DNA of 64,000 nucleotides. Origin: Thalassotalea insulae. Its GTDB lineage: Bacteria; Pseudomonadota; Gammaproteobacteria; Enterobacterales; Alteromonadaceae. Below, one piece after another: positions 1 to 9,521 of this stretch. The notes below the pieces were generated by a model. It had not been told where the DNA came from. It saw only the letters and a program-made list of their open reading frames with translations, and did no database searches. The position numbers and the translations under genes were made by a program. Position 1 is the stretch's first letter, and each line of letters begins with the position of its first letter. The stretch covers positions 2,294,001 through 2,358,000 of the forward strand of contig NZ_BSST01000001.1 in the NCBI RefSeq assembly GCF_030161395.1, written 5' to 3'.

Positions 1-1011
1 TCATTCTTAGCCACTGTGCCAGCAGAGCATAAAGTACCTGCCTGTATTGATTTACCTGCACAAGTCGCCGCAGGGCAAAATATTCCAGTTAGCTTTTGCC
101 CAAGTCAGGTCAGTAATGTTCAAAGTTATGAGTTGTATGGTGAGTTGGCAGGAGTGGTAGTGGAAGACGCACCTTCTGATTTTGCGAAAACATCACAAGG
201 GCTTAATTTGGTTGTGCGTCCAGCGCTGCCGGAAGGTAAAGAGTATTGCTATAAACTTGATGCCAAGCTAACTGATGGTAGTACAAGCGGTTATACCGAT
301 AAATTATGTACTCTAGTTGGTGAGTTAGTTTTTGAAGCACCGACAGAATTTCTTGCCATTGCGGCTAATACCGGATTTAACCATTTCGACTTATTGTGGA
401 CACCGTTAACGGGAGCCCACCATTATCAGCTGGAGCAAGAAACCTATTACGGTGTCTGGCAAATGGTGAGCTGCACGCCAGATAGTTTTACCTATAACAA
501 TCAAAGTTATCAGCGCTGCGGTGTTGAAGTCACAGATGAAGATATTGTGCCTGAAATCGGTAAGATGGTTTATCGGGTATCAGCTTGTAACGTGGGCAAT
601 GTTTGCGGTAACTATCAGCGTGTTAACTTTGAATTGATGAGTGCTTTGGCAGAGGTGTATCAAACCGCCGATGGCAGCAAGCTATATCTGCAGTTAGCTG
701 ATGGTCAATATATCGAATTGGAGCGCGATGAGCATGGCGCATGGCAAGGGCGAGTGCTCACTCAGGCTGAATGGGATGCAATCTCACCAACTACTAATTT
801 AAGTATCAGTGGTTATAGCTTGGAAAATGGTGACTTCTCGGGAGATGGTTTAGCAGATTTCAAACTTATCAACGGCAGTGAAGAAATCCTGTTGGTGCAA
901 TCTGAAACGGGTGCCTATCAGCAGGCACTAGGGCGCAAGGTCATTTTTATTCATACCGATATATTAGGGACCCCGGTTGCGGAAACTGGCGTTAACGGAG
1001 CAATTAATTAG
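1..1011 (+). CDS. Secreted Fn3-type protein with Rhs-like tail (5' end outside window)
   Basis: The frame is open from base 1 with no stop before 1009, so this is the 3' part (336 codons) of a longer gene; the GTG at 16 is unlikely to be the true start. It carries fibronectin-III-like segments with paired cysteines, closely matching the C-terminal third of the gene at 2587-5592. Next comes a beta domain (about 643-930) with the FG-GAP-like loop GDFSGDGLADF. It ends in the tail FIHTDILGTPVAET plus seven residues, which resembles the opening of an Rhs core but stops there. The stop TAG overlaps the GTG of the next gene, suggesting translational coupling. Role inferred: exported, surface or adhesin-like component of the Rhs island. 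Function unproven. Confidence 0.75.
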   Translation, partial: SFLATVPAEHKVPACIDLPAQVAAGQNIPVSFCPSQVSNVQSYELYGELAGVVVEDAPSDFAKTSQGLNLVVRPALPEGKEYCYKLDAKLTDGSTSGYTDKLCTLVGELVFEAPTEFLAIAANTGFNHFDLLWTPLTGAHHYQLEQETYYGVWQMVSCTPDSFTYNNQSYQRCGVEVTDEDIVPEIGKMVYRVSACNVGNVCGNYQRVNFELMSALAEVYQTADGSKLYLQLADGQYIELERDEHGAWQGRVLTQAEWDAISPTTNLSISGYSLENGDFSGDGLADFKLINGSEEILLVQSETGAYQQALGRKVIFIHTDILGTPVAETGVNGAIN

Positions 1012-1778
1012 TGAAAAAGTTAGTAATATTAGGCTTATCGGTTGTTAGTTTGGCAACTGTAGCAGAGGGTAATTTAACAAAATTAAAAGTAGCTGCGGAT
1101 GTTGTGTATTTTGCGACGGATGAAGTTAAACAGCATGGCTTACCTGCCTGTGTTGCTTCAGCTAGTGAACAGGAATGGGCTGTGTCGTTAAATACGGCTA
1201 CCGGTAAGGCAATGTATTCGCTGCTGGTCACTGCCAGTGCCAGCAATCGAAAAATTACCGTAACTTCAGCCAATGATTGTGCAGATGCCGTTGGCTTTGA
1301 ACGAGCCCATAGTGTTGAATTGGGGGAAGTAAATAGTTCTGATGATTATGCTAAGTCGGTGTATTTATACAAGGCTGATGGTGTTACTAAAGTAGGCCGT
1401 TTTGTATCTTTGTATCAAGACCACGCTGATGAGTTTTGGTATTTACCGATAAATAATGATGTTTTGTCAACAAGTTTACAGCGCTATACCCCTGATGGTG
1501 GAAACTCAAGTTTATATTTTAAGCTGCTTAATTGCGGGGGGGATGGCTATGCCGACAGAGCCTCGCAAGTAGGAAGAAATAAGTACCGCTATGGAGGTAA
1601 GTTTTATACTTCCATGCCGACTAGTGATGGAAAAGGCTTTCAATCTAAATATGAATATAGAAATGGTGTTTTAAGTTGTGTCAATAGTGCAAATAGCTCG
1701 ATGATAACTTATCCCTTAGATTTAACTTTGGGTGATCCATTATGTGGTGAAAACCTGTGTGTGTTGAAAGAGGAATAA
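1011..1778 (+). CDS. Small secreted protein with Cys-pair domain (paralogue 1)
   Basis: 255 residues with a Sec signal peptide at about 1-19 (KKLVILGLSVVSLATVAEG). The GTG start overlaps the previous stop TAG. The first half is the island's recurring Cys-pair domain: a cysteine in PACVASASEQEW, then a GKAMYSLLV helix, then a second cysteine in SANDC. The second half (about 115-255) is a Cys-containing beta-rich region shared with the next gene. A 72-bp stretch (1149-1220) is identical to 1960-2031 in that gene, so the pair arose by recent duplication or gene conversion. A G7 run lies at 1536-1542. No function is recognised. An exported partner or binding protein of the neighbouring Fn3/Rhs proteins is an inference from context only. 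Confidence 0.75.
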   Translation: MKKLVILGLSVVSLATVAEGNLTKLKVAADVVYFATDEVKQHGLPACVASASEQEWAVSLNTATGKAMYSLLVTASASNRKITVTSANDCADAVGFERAHSVELGEVNSSDDYAKSVYLYKADGVTKVGRFVSLYQDHADEFWYLPINNDVLSTSLQRYTPDGGNSSLYFKLLNCGGDGYADRASQVGRNKYRYGGKFYTSMPTSDGKGFQSKYEYRNGVLSCVNSANSSMITYPLDLTLGDPLCGENLCVLKEE

Positions 1779-1782
1779 AGGG

Positions 1783-2553
1783 ATGTGTTCTTATTTTTTA
1801 ATTTGTGATTTACGAAATTATCGAAAGCTATCGTTATCATGTTTTTTGCTGTCGCTGTGTTTCAATGCTTTTGCAGACGGCAACTTAACTAAACTAAAAG
1901 TCGATTCTGATGTGGTGTATTTTGCTAGCGATGAAGCTAAACAGCATGGCATTCCTGCTTGTGTTGCTTCAGCTAGTGAACAGGAATGGGCTGTGTCGTT
2001 AAATACGGCTACCGGTAAGGCAATGTATTCGTTGCTGGTCACTGCCAGTACTGGTAATCGAAAAATTACCGTAGTCAGTGCCAATGACTGTGCAGATGCT
2101 GTAGGGTTTGAGCGGGCGAAAAGTGTGGAAATTAGTCCGCCGCAACAGCAAAGCAGTTCAAAGTTATTCTTATATAAGTCAGATGGCACTACCTTGCTTG
2201 GTGAGTTTAAGGGAATATTTGATTATAAGTATGCTTATATTCCGTTAGGTGAGCAGCAGTTAAAGCTGGAAAGGCAATGGACGAATACTGCAGTGTATTA
2301 TACGACGAATGACTGTACAGGCACGCCATATAGTAGAAATGAAGGCGCGGTAGGTCGAAATTCATCAGTGAATAATGGTCAATTCTTTATTTCTAAGAGT
2401 TGGGATTATTCGATATATACCAAGTCCGTGCGAAATGGTAATGCGGATTGCTTAGCCTATGTTAATTCCAGTTTTACCGGCTATAAACTAGATTTCACCT
2501 ACCAAAATCCTTTCTGTGGTGATTATGACTGCATTATCAAAATTGGCAATTAA
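1783..2553 (+). CDS. Small secreted protein with Cys-pair domain (paralogue 2)
   Basis: 256 residues beginning with a hydrophobic export signal (about 1-32, ending CFNAFA) followed by DGNLTKLKVDSDVVYF, which matches the mature start of the upstream paralogue. The Cys-pair domain spans about 33-115 and contains SEQEWAVSLNTATGKAMYSL. The C-terminal half has an NDCTGTPYSRN segment and several cysteines (NADCL, PFCGDYDC), consistent with a disulfide-bonded exported fold. The gene starts four bases after the paralogue ends, so the two are probably co-transcribed. The first half is nearly identical to the paralogue while the second half has diverged, which suggests different binding specificity. 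That is inference; the family function is unknown to me. Confidence 0.75.
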   Translation: MCSYFLICDLRNYRKLSLSCFLLSLCFNAFADGNLTKLKVDSDVVYFASDEAKQHGIPACVASASEQEWAVSLNTATGKAMYSLLVTASTGNRKITVVSANDCADAVGFERAKSVEISPPQQQSSSKLFLYKSDGTTLLGEFKGIFDYKYAYIPLGEQQLKLERQWTNTAVYYTTNDCTGTPYSRNEGAVGRNSSVNNGQFFISKSWDYSIYTKSVRNGNADCLAYVNSSFTGYKLDFTYQNPFCGDYDCIIKIGN

Positions 2554-2586
2554 ATCGTATAGATAATAAATGGAATGTAAATTCTT

Positions 2587-5500
2587 ATGCAAGGACTGAA
2601 AAATAGTATTGTAAGTTTGCTGTTAGCAACGAGTGTTAATAGCCAGACGATAGCAGACGAAGTCGATCTATCCTGGTTACCGGTTGTGGTATACGATTTT
2701 CTGGATGATTCACCAACAGTACCGGTAATGCCTGCTGACACTCGTTCACAGTGGGACGCCTATTCTGTAGAGTTAATCACTGAATCTGGTGCTAATCAAT
2801 TAGTTTGGCAAGCGCAGACGAATATCGATCATTACCAGATTGAATACCGTATTGGTGATGGAGAGTGGATAACACAAACTACTACTACCAATAATTTACA
2901 ACTTGATGTGGCGCTAACGGGCACTGTTGAATTTCGTATTATCGGATGCCAAAGTGAAACCTTGTGTAGCAGTTATTCAAATGAACTTAATACCTATATC
3001 AGTGCCGAGCCAGGAAATTTACCGAGTTACATTTTTGTACCTAAATACGTTAAATATAATGAGCCGTTTGCTATTGAGTGGAGCCAACTGAGTAATGCAT
3101 CCGCCTATGAATTACAGCAACAAGCGAATGGCCAGACATTTACAACGATATATACCGGCACGCCGGAACTCACTAATAATCGCCACGAAGTAAGGTTGGC
3201 CCCTTTAACAAAAGGTGATTATTGTTATCGATTAAGGGCGAAAGTTGCTACGGATTACGGTGATTATTCGACGCCGGTTTGTACATATGTTGGGGAGCGG
3301 ACTTTAGCGTCAGTGAGTTCATTTGAAGCGACAGAAACTGAACCGGGCAAATATCACTTGGCCTGGCAGCATACTCCTTATGCGACTACCTATCAACTGG
3401 AGCGGGAAACACTGACAGTTTCCGAAAATGTTCAAAATGTGCAACAAAGCTCCAAATTAAACACTAGCTATAAGGTGCAAGCTTCGAATTCAGAATCTAG
3501 CACAGAACTTAAATGGCAGTCTGTAGCAAGTGGCAGTTTAACTGAGCTTGAACAAATTCATACCATTGATACCTTTGACCGTGATGGCCTACAAAAATAT
3601 CGCATTAAGGCTTGCGACAATATTGGTTCGTGTGGCGCTGCAACTGAATTGAGTTATACCGTGCCAGTCACCCATATCGTTGACGGTGTGCCAAAAAATG
3701 TTAAGCCATCAGGGGTTAACAATAATATAGTAAAGCTTGACTGGAATCCTGTGCCAGGTGCAAATTCATATGTTGTCGAGATGAGCAGAAAAGGCTCAAC
3801 CTGGGTGAGATTAATTACTGGCTTGTTATCGCCGACCATGACCAGAACGATAACGCTAGCGGGTGAATACAAATTTAAGGTGAATGCCTGTATTAATACT
3901 GGTTTTTGCGGTGAATACAGCCCTGTTGCCGAATTTGAAGCGACTATTGACAGTGTGCCGAATAAAACACCTCAATTTTTTGCGCTTTCTTGTAAGTTAG
4001 AAGATGAAACTGATCCTGATTCTCCTTGTGTTAACCCGCCCGAAGGTTGGGTTGACGTTGCTTGGAGAGCACCTGTATTAACAGGTGTCTCACAGTATGA
4101 AGTGATGGGAGAGCTTAAAAATGTGATTGCTAAACAGGTTTTTAATGCAGATGCAGACGGTTATTATCATCTGAAAAGGGCTGCAGGTACTGAAGGGCGT
4201 GAATACTGCTATGTGGTGAGAGCCTGGTATTCTGATGGTTCGAAAGGTGATTATACGGAAACCAAGTGTATCGTTATAGGGGATCTGGCGTTTGAAAAAC
4301 CAAATAATTTTTTGATAAATCAAGTAGCAAGTCAGGAATTTAAAATAAAATGGGATGCAGTCGCTGGTGCAACTAAGTACTTGCTAGAGCAACAAATTAG
4401 TGTGTCAGAATGGCAGGCTATTCAATACTCGGAAGCAACAAGTAAACAGTTGCAATATGGTAGTGCCCAACAAGCTGTTTACAATGTGCTGGGTCATATG
4501 GGTTATAGGGTATCGGCCTGTAGAGATGATAATGTTTGTGGTAAATTTGCCCGGGTATATCTTGCTCCGGTTAGTAGTTCTGCTTTTTTAACAAGTCCGC
4601 CACTAGAACATAAAGTACCTGCATGTCTTCGCGTTCCTGAAGTGGTAGCAGCAGGAGAGTCTATACCTGTTAGTTGGTGCCCTCCTCAGCAGTCTGGCGT
4701 ACATTCGTATGATATTGTTGGTGAACTTAAAAGTATTATCGTTGATGAAGAGCAAAGTTTTTTCGCTAAAGACAAACAGGGATTGCTAACCATTAACCGC
4801 CCTTCATTACCTGAAGGGCGAGAGTATTGTTACAAAGTCAGAGCAAAATATTCAGACGGTAGTGTCAGTGATTATACTGAAAAACAATGTACTACGGTTG
4901 GCAGTATTGTGTTTGATGCACCTGCCGAAATGTTATATCGCGCATCAACTACACAGTTTAATAATTTTGATATTGCATGGAGCCCAATCACGAATGCCGA
5001 TCATTACTTACTTGAGAGACAAAGTGAAGTGGGGCTGTGGCAAACGGTAAATTGCCAAGCCAGTAACATTAGTATTAACACGAATGATTATGTTGGCTGT
5101 AATTTAAATCTAACATCAGATGACCTGTTACAAGAATTAGGTCAGGTTTTTTATCGGGTTTCTGCCTGTAATGCTGAAAATGTCTGTGGTAACTATCAAC
5201 GGGTTAATTTCGAATTAATGAGTACCTTGGCTGAGGTGTATCAAACCGCCGATGGCAGCAAGTTGTATCTGCAGTTATCCGATGGTCAGTATATAGAGCT
5301 GGAACGTGATGAAAGCAATCGCTGGACAGTTAATTTATTGTCACAAGCACAATGGGATGCCATTTCACCAACAACTAACTTCACTGTCAGTGGTTACAGT
5401 ATTGAGAGCGGTGATTATTCTGCTGATGGCTTAGCTGATTTCAAGCTTATTAATGGCAGTGAGGAAATTATATTTTTACATAATGAATCCGAAGGGTATA

Positions 5501-5592
5501 GCCAGTCCTTAGGCAGAACGGTGCTGTTTATTCACACCGACCTGTTAGGCACTCCGGTTGCGGAAACCGGTATTAATGGAAATATAAACTAA
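2587..5592 (+). CDS. Large secreted multi-Fn3 protein with FG-GAP-like domain and Rhs-like tail
   Basis: 1001 residues. The N terminus (LKNSIVSLLLATSVNSQ) is a signal peptide. The body is a string of fibronectin-III-like domains, each with W and Y core residues and a paired-cysteine finish such as YRIKACDNIGSCG, YKFKVNACINTGFCG and YRVSACRDDNVCG. The last third (about 4590-5592) is closely related to the partial gene at the window start, including exact DNA patches around the GAGGTGTATCAAACCGCCGA segment. A beta domain with GDYSADGLADFKL follows, then the terminal tail FIHTDLLGTPVAET plus seven residues and a stop. It is probably exported and surface-exposed. The tail suggests descent from, or assembly with, an Rhs protein. 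Ligand unknown. Confidence 0.8.
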   Translation: MQGLKNSIVSLLLATSVNSQTIADEVDLSWLPVVVYDFLDDSPTVPVMPADTRSQWDAYSVELITESGANQLVWQAQTNIDHYQIEYRIGDGEWITQTTTTNNLQLDVALTGTVEFRIIGCQSETLCSSYSNELNTYISAEPGNLPSYIFVPKYVKYNEPFAIEWSQLSNASAYELQQQANGQTFTTIYTGTPELTNNRHEVRLAPLTKGDYCYRLRAKVATDYGDYSTPVCTYVGERTLASVSSFEATETEPGKYHLAWQHTPYATTYQLERETLTVSENVQNVQQSSKLNTSYKVQASNSESSTELKWQSVASGSLTELEQIHTIDTFDRDGLQKYRIKACDNIGSCGAATELSYTVPVTHIVDGVPKNVKPSGVNNNIVKLDWNPVPGANSYVVEMSRKGSTWVRLITGLLSPTMTRTITLAGEYKFKVNACINTGFCGEYSPVAEFEATIDSVPNKTPQFFALSCKLEDETDPDSPCVNPPEGWVDVAWRAPVLTGVSQYEVMGELKNVIAKQVFNADADGYYHLKRAAGTEGREYCYVVRAWYSDGSKGDYTETKCIVIGDLAFEKPNNFLINQVASQEFKIKWDAVAGATKYLLEQQISVSEWQAIQYSEATSKQLQYGSAQQAVYNVLGHMGYRVSACRDDNVCGKFARVYLAPVSSSAFLTSPPLEHKVPACLRVPEVVAAGESIPVSWCPPQQSGVHSYDIVGELKSIIVDEEQSFFAKDKQGLLTINRPSLPEGREYCYKVRAKYSDGSVSDYTEKQCTTVGSIVFDAPAEMLYRASTTQFNNFDIAWSPITNADHYLLERQSEVGLWQTVNCQASNISINTNDYVGCNLNLTSDDLLQELGQVFYRVSACNAENVCGNYQRVNFELMSTLAEVYQTADGSKLYLQLSDGQYIELERDESNRWTVNLLSQAQWDAISPTTNFTVSGYSIESGDYSADGLADFKLINGSEEIIFLHNESEGYSQSLGRTVLFIHTDLLGTPVAETGINGNIN

Positions 5593-5732
5593 TGAAATAT
5601 TTGTTACTTAGGGTGACGGTGGTTGCTAGGACTAAGATTGTCGCCATGAGAATATTTTCACAATAAAATCGAGATGAGTTTTATTATGTATGTAATTGAA
5701 TTTTTAATAGAAATGAAAGAGTTGTAGCACCG

Positions 5733-8162
5733 ATGCCTAGCGATTTATTACGTTTATTTAGTCGACTAATTTGTAAAAAATATTTATTCCCGGTATTGAT
5801 GGTTTCATTTGTGAGTGTTGCCTATGCTGCTACCCCTACAATACCCAGCTTAAATGTTCCCAGTTCAGATTCAGACGGTACCTATTCGGTATCATGGGGA
5901 GCTGTATCTGGAGCCACCTCCTATGAGTTGATTGGTGAGTTAAGTGGTACGCTTTATAAAGGCTCAGGTCGATCGGTGGTGCGTACTAAACCTAACGGTA
6001 TTTATTACTATCGAATCAGGGCGTGTAACAGTAGCGGTTGTAGTGCTTATTCAGCCAAGAAAGGGATTACCGTCAATATTCCTCCGATTCCAAGCGTCCC
6101 CAGCTTAAATGTTCCCAGTTCAGATTCAGACGGTACCTATTCGGTATCATGGGGAGCTGTATCTGGAGCCACCTCCTATGAGTTGATTGGTGAGTTAAGT
6201 GGTACGCTTTATAAAGGCTCAGGTCGATCGGTGGTGCGTACTAAACCTAACGGTATTTATTACTATCGAATCAGGGCGTGTAACAGTAGCGGTTGTAGTG
6301 CTTATTCAGCCAAGAAAGGGATTACCGTCAATATTCCTCCGATTCCAAGCGTCCCCAGCTTAAATGTTCCCAGTTCAGATTCAGACGGTACCTATTCGGT
6401 ATCATGGGGAGCTGTATCTGGAGCCACTTCCTATGAGTTGGTTGGTGAGTTAAGCGGTACGCTTTATAAAGGCTCAGGTCGAACGGTGGTGCGTACTAAG
6501 CCAAACGGTACATACTATTATAAGGTAAGAGCCTGTAACAGTAGCGGCTGTAGTGCTTATTCAGCAAAGAAAGGAATTACGGTCAATATTCCAAAACCTG
6601 AATTATCTGTGTATTGGACTCCAAACGAAATAAGTGAAGGGGCTTCAGCTACTTTTTACTGGTCTGCGACGAATGCAACCAAATGCTATAACAGTTATGG
6701 CGAGGAAAGGGCAACGAGTGGCTCGTCATCTATTCTCTTTACCTCAGCCCAAACCAAGGTGGCCTCATGGACGTGTGATGGGCCAGGAGGAAGTGGATCA
6801 GCTTCTGCTACCTTGGAGGTACATCCAAAGCCCAGTTTATCATTAAACTGGTCACCTAATACTATTGTTGCTGGTGAAAGTTCTACCTTATCTTGGTCAA
6901 CAACAGGCGCTACAAGCTGTAACAACGGAACGCAACAACCAATAAATGGTTCTTCTACTGTGCAGTTTAATTCTGAGCAAACATACACAGCTAGTTGGCG
7001 TTGTGATGGGCCAGGCGGTGGTTCGGTTGAAAAAACCGCAACTGTGAATGTTTTACCGGCGCCACCTACATTAACTATAAAATGGAATAAAGCTAAGATT
7101 ATTGCCGGTAATTCAGGAGTATTTGAATGGTCATCCACAAATGCTGATAAATGCTATAACACCTATGGTGATGAAAAGGCGACGAGCGGCACATCATCGG
7201 TTTTGTTTGCTAATCCTCAAACCTATACCGCGACTTGGCGTTGTACTGGAAGTGGCGGAGAGGTAACTAAAAAAGCAACCATACAAGTTGTCAACGTTAG
7301 TGTGAATACGTTTGAGTGGTCACCTGCTACCATTAAAGAAGGTGAAGCAACGACTTTTAACTGGAACATCAGTAATGTAGAACGTTGTTATTCAGTATCA
7401 GAAGGAGCTAACAACGACATACAAAGGCAAGCATCGGGCTCTATAGGCCCATATGTTTATGACAAGGCCGAAGTTCATGAAACCAAATGGTATTGTATTG
7501 ATATTAGTGGTAATAGATACCCTGCTAACAACGATGAATATATTACCGCGACTCGGACAGTACTTCCCCCTCCCACATTAAATATCAAATGGCGTAAGGA
7601 TAAGATAATTTCCGGTAATTCAGTGATATTTGAGTGGTCGTCTAGCAATGCGGACAAATGCTATAACACCTATGGTGATGAAAGGCCAACTAGCGGTACT
7701 ACATCTGTTTTATTTTCTGAACCTCAAACTTATACAGCAACCTGGCGTTGTACAGGAAAGGGTGGTGAGGTAACTGAAAAAGCAGTTATTCAAGTAGTTG
7801 AAGTTGACGTAACAACTTTTGACTGGGACCCAAGTCCAATCAAATCCGGTGGCAGTACTACTTTTAAGTGGAATATTAGTAATGTAGATCGTTGTTATTC
7901 TGTATCTGAAGGGGCCAACAACGATATACAAAGGCAAGCATTTGGATCGGTAGGGCCTTATGTGTATACCGAACCAGAAGTTCATGAAACCAAATGGTAT
8001 TGTATTGATATTAGTGGCAACAGGTACCCATCTAATGACAATGAATTTATTACAGCTACCCGTATCGTATCAAATACGTCATCAAGCAAAGTCTTATTTA
8101 TCCACACCGATTTACTGGGTACCTCGGTTGCGGAAACCGATGTTGATGGGGAAATGCAGTGA
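5733..8162 (+). CDS. Secreted Fn3/Ig-like repeat protein with Rhs-like tail
   Basis: 809 residues. Residues 1-33 form an export signal ending SVAYA. Three near-identical Fn3 repeats of 85 residues follow (SGATSYEL ... RACNSSGCSAYSAKKG). Several Ig-like domains come next, built on LSWSTTGATSC and ATWRCTGSGGE motifs. Two copies of a domain with VHETKWYCIDISGNRYP also occur in the lobe B protein at 17987. The protein ends LFIHTDLLGTSVAET plus seven residues. Unlike the other large Fn3 genes it lacks the FG-GAP-like beta domain before the tail. The start at 5733 has only a weak ribosome site. Likely an exported adhesin or ligand-binding component of the Rhs island; target unknown. Confidence 0.78.
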   Translation: MPSDLLRLFSRLICKKYLFPVLMVSFVSVAYAATPTIPSLNVPSSDSDGTYSVSWGAVSGATSYELIGELSGTLYKGSGRSVVRTKPNGIYYYRIRACNSSGCSAYSAKKGITVNIPPIPSVPSLNVPSSDSDGTYSVSWGAVSGATSYELIGELSGTLYKGSGRSVVRTKPNGIYYYRIRACNSSGCSAYSAKKGITVNIPPIPSVPSLNVPSSDSDGTYSVSWGAVSGATSYELVGELSGTLYKGSGRTVVRTKPNGTYYYKVRACNSSGCSAYSAKKGITVNIPKPELSVYWTPNEISEGASATFYWSATNATKCYNSYGEERATSGSSSILFTSAQTKVASWTCDGPGGSGSASATLEVHPKPSLSLNWSPNTIVAGESSTLSWSTTGATSCNNGTQQPINGSSTVQFNSEQTYTASWRCDGPGGGSVEKTATVNVLPAPPTLTIKWNKAKIIAGNSGVFEWSSTNADKCYNTYGDEKATSGTSSVLFANPQTYTATWRCTGSGGEVTKKATIQVVNVSVNTFEWSPATIKEGEATTFNWNISNVERCYSVSEGANNDIQRQASGSIGPYVYDKAEVHETKWYCIDISGNRYPANNDEYITATRTVLPPPTLNIKWRKDKIISGNSVIFEWSSSNADKCYNTYGDERPTSGTTSVLFSEPQTYTATWRCTGKGGEVTEKAVIQVVEVDVTTFDWDPSPIKSGGSTTFKWNISNVDRCYSVSEGANNDIQRQAFGSVGPYVYTEPEVHETKWYCIDISGNRYPSNDNEFITATRIVSNTSSSKVLFIHTDLLGTSVAETDVDGEMQ
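5844..6608 (+). repeat. Three in-frame tandem repeats of 255 bp
   Basis: CCCAGCTTAAATGTTCCCAG starts at 5844, 6099 and 6354, an exact period of 255 bp (85 codons, one Fn3 domain). Units 1 and 2 look almost identical at DNA level, and unit 3 differs at scattered positions. The array keeps frame, so copy number can change by recombination without breaking the protein. Confidence 0.95.
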
Positions 8163-8214
8163 TGAACTTGACCATAAACTCACTGCGCCGTATTGCAGGC
8201 ATAAATGAATATTA

Positions 8215-8236
8215 CCCCGCCAGGGGCTGTTTTTTT
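8215..8236 (+). terminator. Possible weak intrinsic terminator
   Basis: A short CCCC-GCCA-GGGG hairpin is followed by CTG and seven T. It lies between the Fn3/Ig gene and the first split-Rhs gene. The stem is only 4 bp, so termination would be partial at best. Confidence 0.4.
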
Positions 8237-8370
8237 GCTCTGACAAATGTCACTATATTTTTAGGAGAAATTTAGCCATGGATTGCAAACGCCGTCGCGC
8301 TAATTTCACGTGGACAACGTCACACATTAACACACAAGCTAATACACAAATAAAAACAAAGGATACAGGG

Positions 8371-9420
8371 ATGAACGCTAAAGCATACCCCAAACTTAAA
8401 CGATGGATGTCCGGTATGGGAGGGGCACTGTTAAGTGTTTCTATGTTACCTGCCTTAGCCTCGAACAATGTGGCGACCTTAGATGTTGATAATAACCTGG
8501 CGGTGTTTTCAACCACGGAAACTAAAACCAGTAGTCTTAGTTGTATTAGTATTGGTAATGAGCAGGTGTGGGGCTCACTATTAGATGAAAGTAATAGCAG
8601 TTATGACTTTTTAGCAATTGCAAAACGTAGCCAACAACCGATTGAAATTATCAGTAGCGGTAGCTGTACTAACGGTATAGAAACAACGGGTCAGGTCAAC
8701 ATCAATTACCCGTATTCAGACGTCTTAGTGCCCACAGTGGCATCGAATGTCAACTTTGTTGCCCGTACACAAGTGACAATGGCTGAGGGAGAAGCTGCTC
8801 CTACCGTACAGTTTGAATTAACTGGTGGTCCTGTTAGTGGACTTAAAACCATTACTGTTCCAGATAGTGCTGGTTTATATCTTGCTCATTTTGGCGAGCT
8901 AGCGGAAGGTCGTTATACCTTAATTACCCGAGTAACCTCTAGTGATGCTAGTGAAACGGTAGAGCAACAAGCTGAATTTGTAGTTGGCCATATCAATATT
9001 GTTGATGTTTATCAGCTTAACGGCAAACTGTATGTGCAGTTGCCTAAAACCCACGGCAGTGTTTATTTAGAGCTAACGCCGAATCAAGATGGCAGTTATA
9101 CCGTTAATGTGCTGGATGCCACCACCTGGAATAACCTCTACGGTCAATTTGTGGTCAGTAACTACCAAATCGATTTTGGTAATTTTTCTGGTGATACCAG
9201 TCAAGACTTTTTATTAACCAGTGCTGATGGCAATACGGTACTAACCTTTGAACAAGGCAGCGATGGCTACGCATATGTAGCGCCCGAACAACCTATCACG
9301 ATTCAATATGTTTACGACGCCTTGGGTCGATTAACTGATGTTATCGATGCAACTAATGGTAATCGTAATTATCAGTATGACGAAGCGGGTAATAGAATTA
9401 CAGCAGGGAGTACGCAGTAA
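8371..9420 (+). CDS. Secreted Cys-pair/FG-GAP-like protein ending in one YD repeat (split Rhs, part 1)
   Basis: 349 residues from the ATG at 8371, chosen because AAAGGA lies 7-8 bases upstream and a signal peptide follows directly (WMSGMGGALLSVSMLPALA). An upstream ATG at 8278, also with AGGAG, would add a 31-residue leader and cannot be excluded. Domains in order are: the Cys-pair domain (SLSCISIGNEQVW ... ISSGSC), a linking Ig-like region (VTMAEGEAAPTVQF), the beta domain with FGNFSGDTSQDFLL, and one YD repeat (YVYDALGRLTDVID, YQYDEAGNRITAG) at the very end. The first two thirds match the N terminus of the 2497-residue lobe B protein. The stop overlaps an ATG in TAATG, suggesting coupling to the next gene. 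Confidence 0.75.
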   Translation: MNAKAYPKLKRWMSGMGGALLSVSMLPALASNNVATLDVDNNLAVFSTTETKTSSLSCISIGNEQVWGSLLDESNSSYDFLAIAKRSQQPIEIISSGSCTNGIETTGQVNINYPYSDVLVPTVASNVNFVARTQVTMAEGEAAPTVQFELTGGPVSGLKTITVPDSAGLYLAHFGELAEGRYTLITRVTSSDASETVEQQAEFVVGHINIVDVYQLNGKLYVQLPKTHGSVYLELTPNQDGSYTVNVLDATTWNNLYGQFVVSNYQIDFGNFSGDTSQDFLLTSADGNTVLTFEQGSDGYAYVAPEQPITIQYVYDALGRLTDVIDATNGNRNYQYDEAGNRITAGSTQ

Positions 9421-9521
9421 TGGATAAATTTTTACCTTTATTACATGGCTTATTGGGCCATCAAAAAAAATTTAAAAGTTTATATAGTAAAGAGCTAACT
9501 AGCTGGGAATATGGGGTGCGA

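Noticed and set aside
5844..6608. CRISPR array
   Set aside because: Repeats are 255 bp, contiguous, protein-coding and without spacers.
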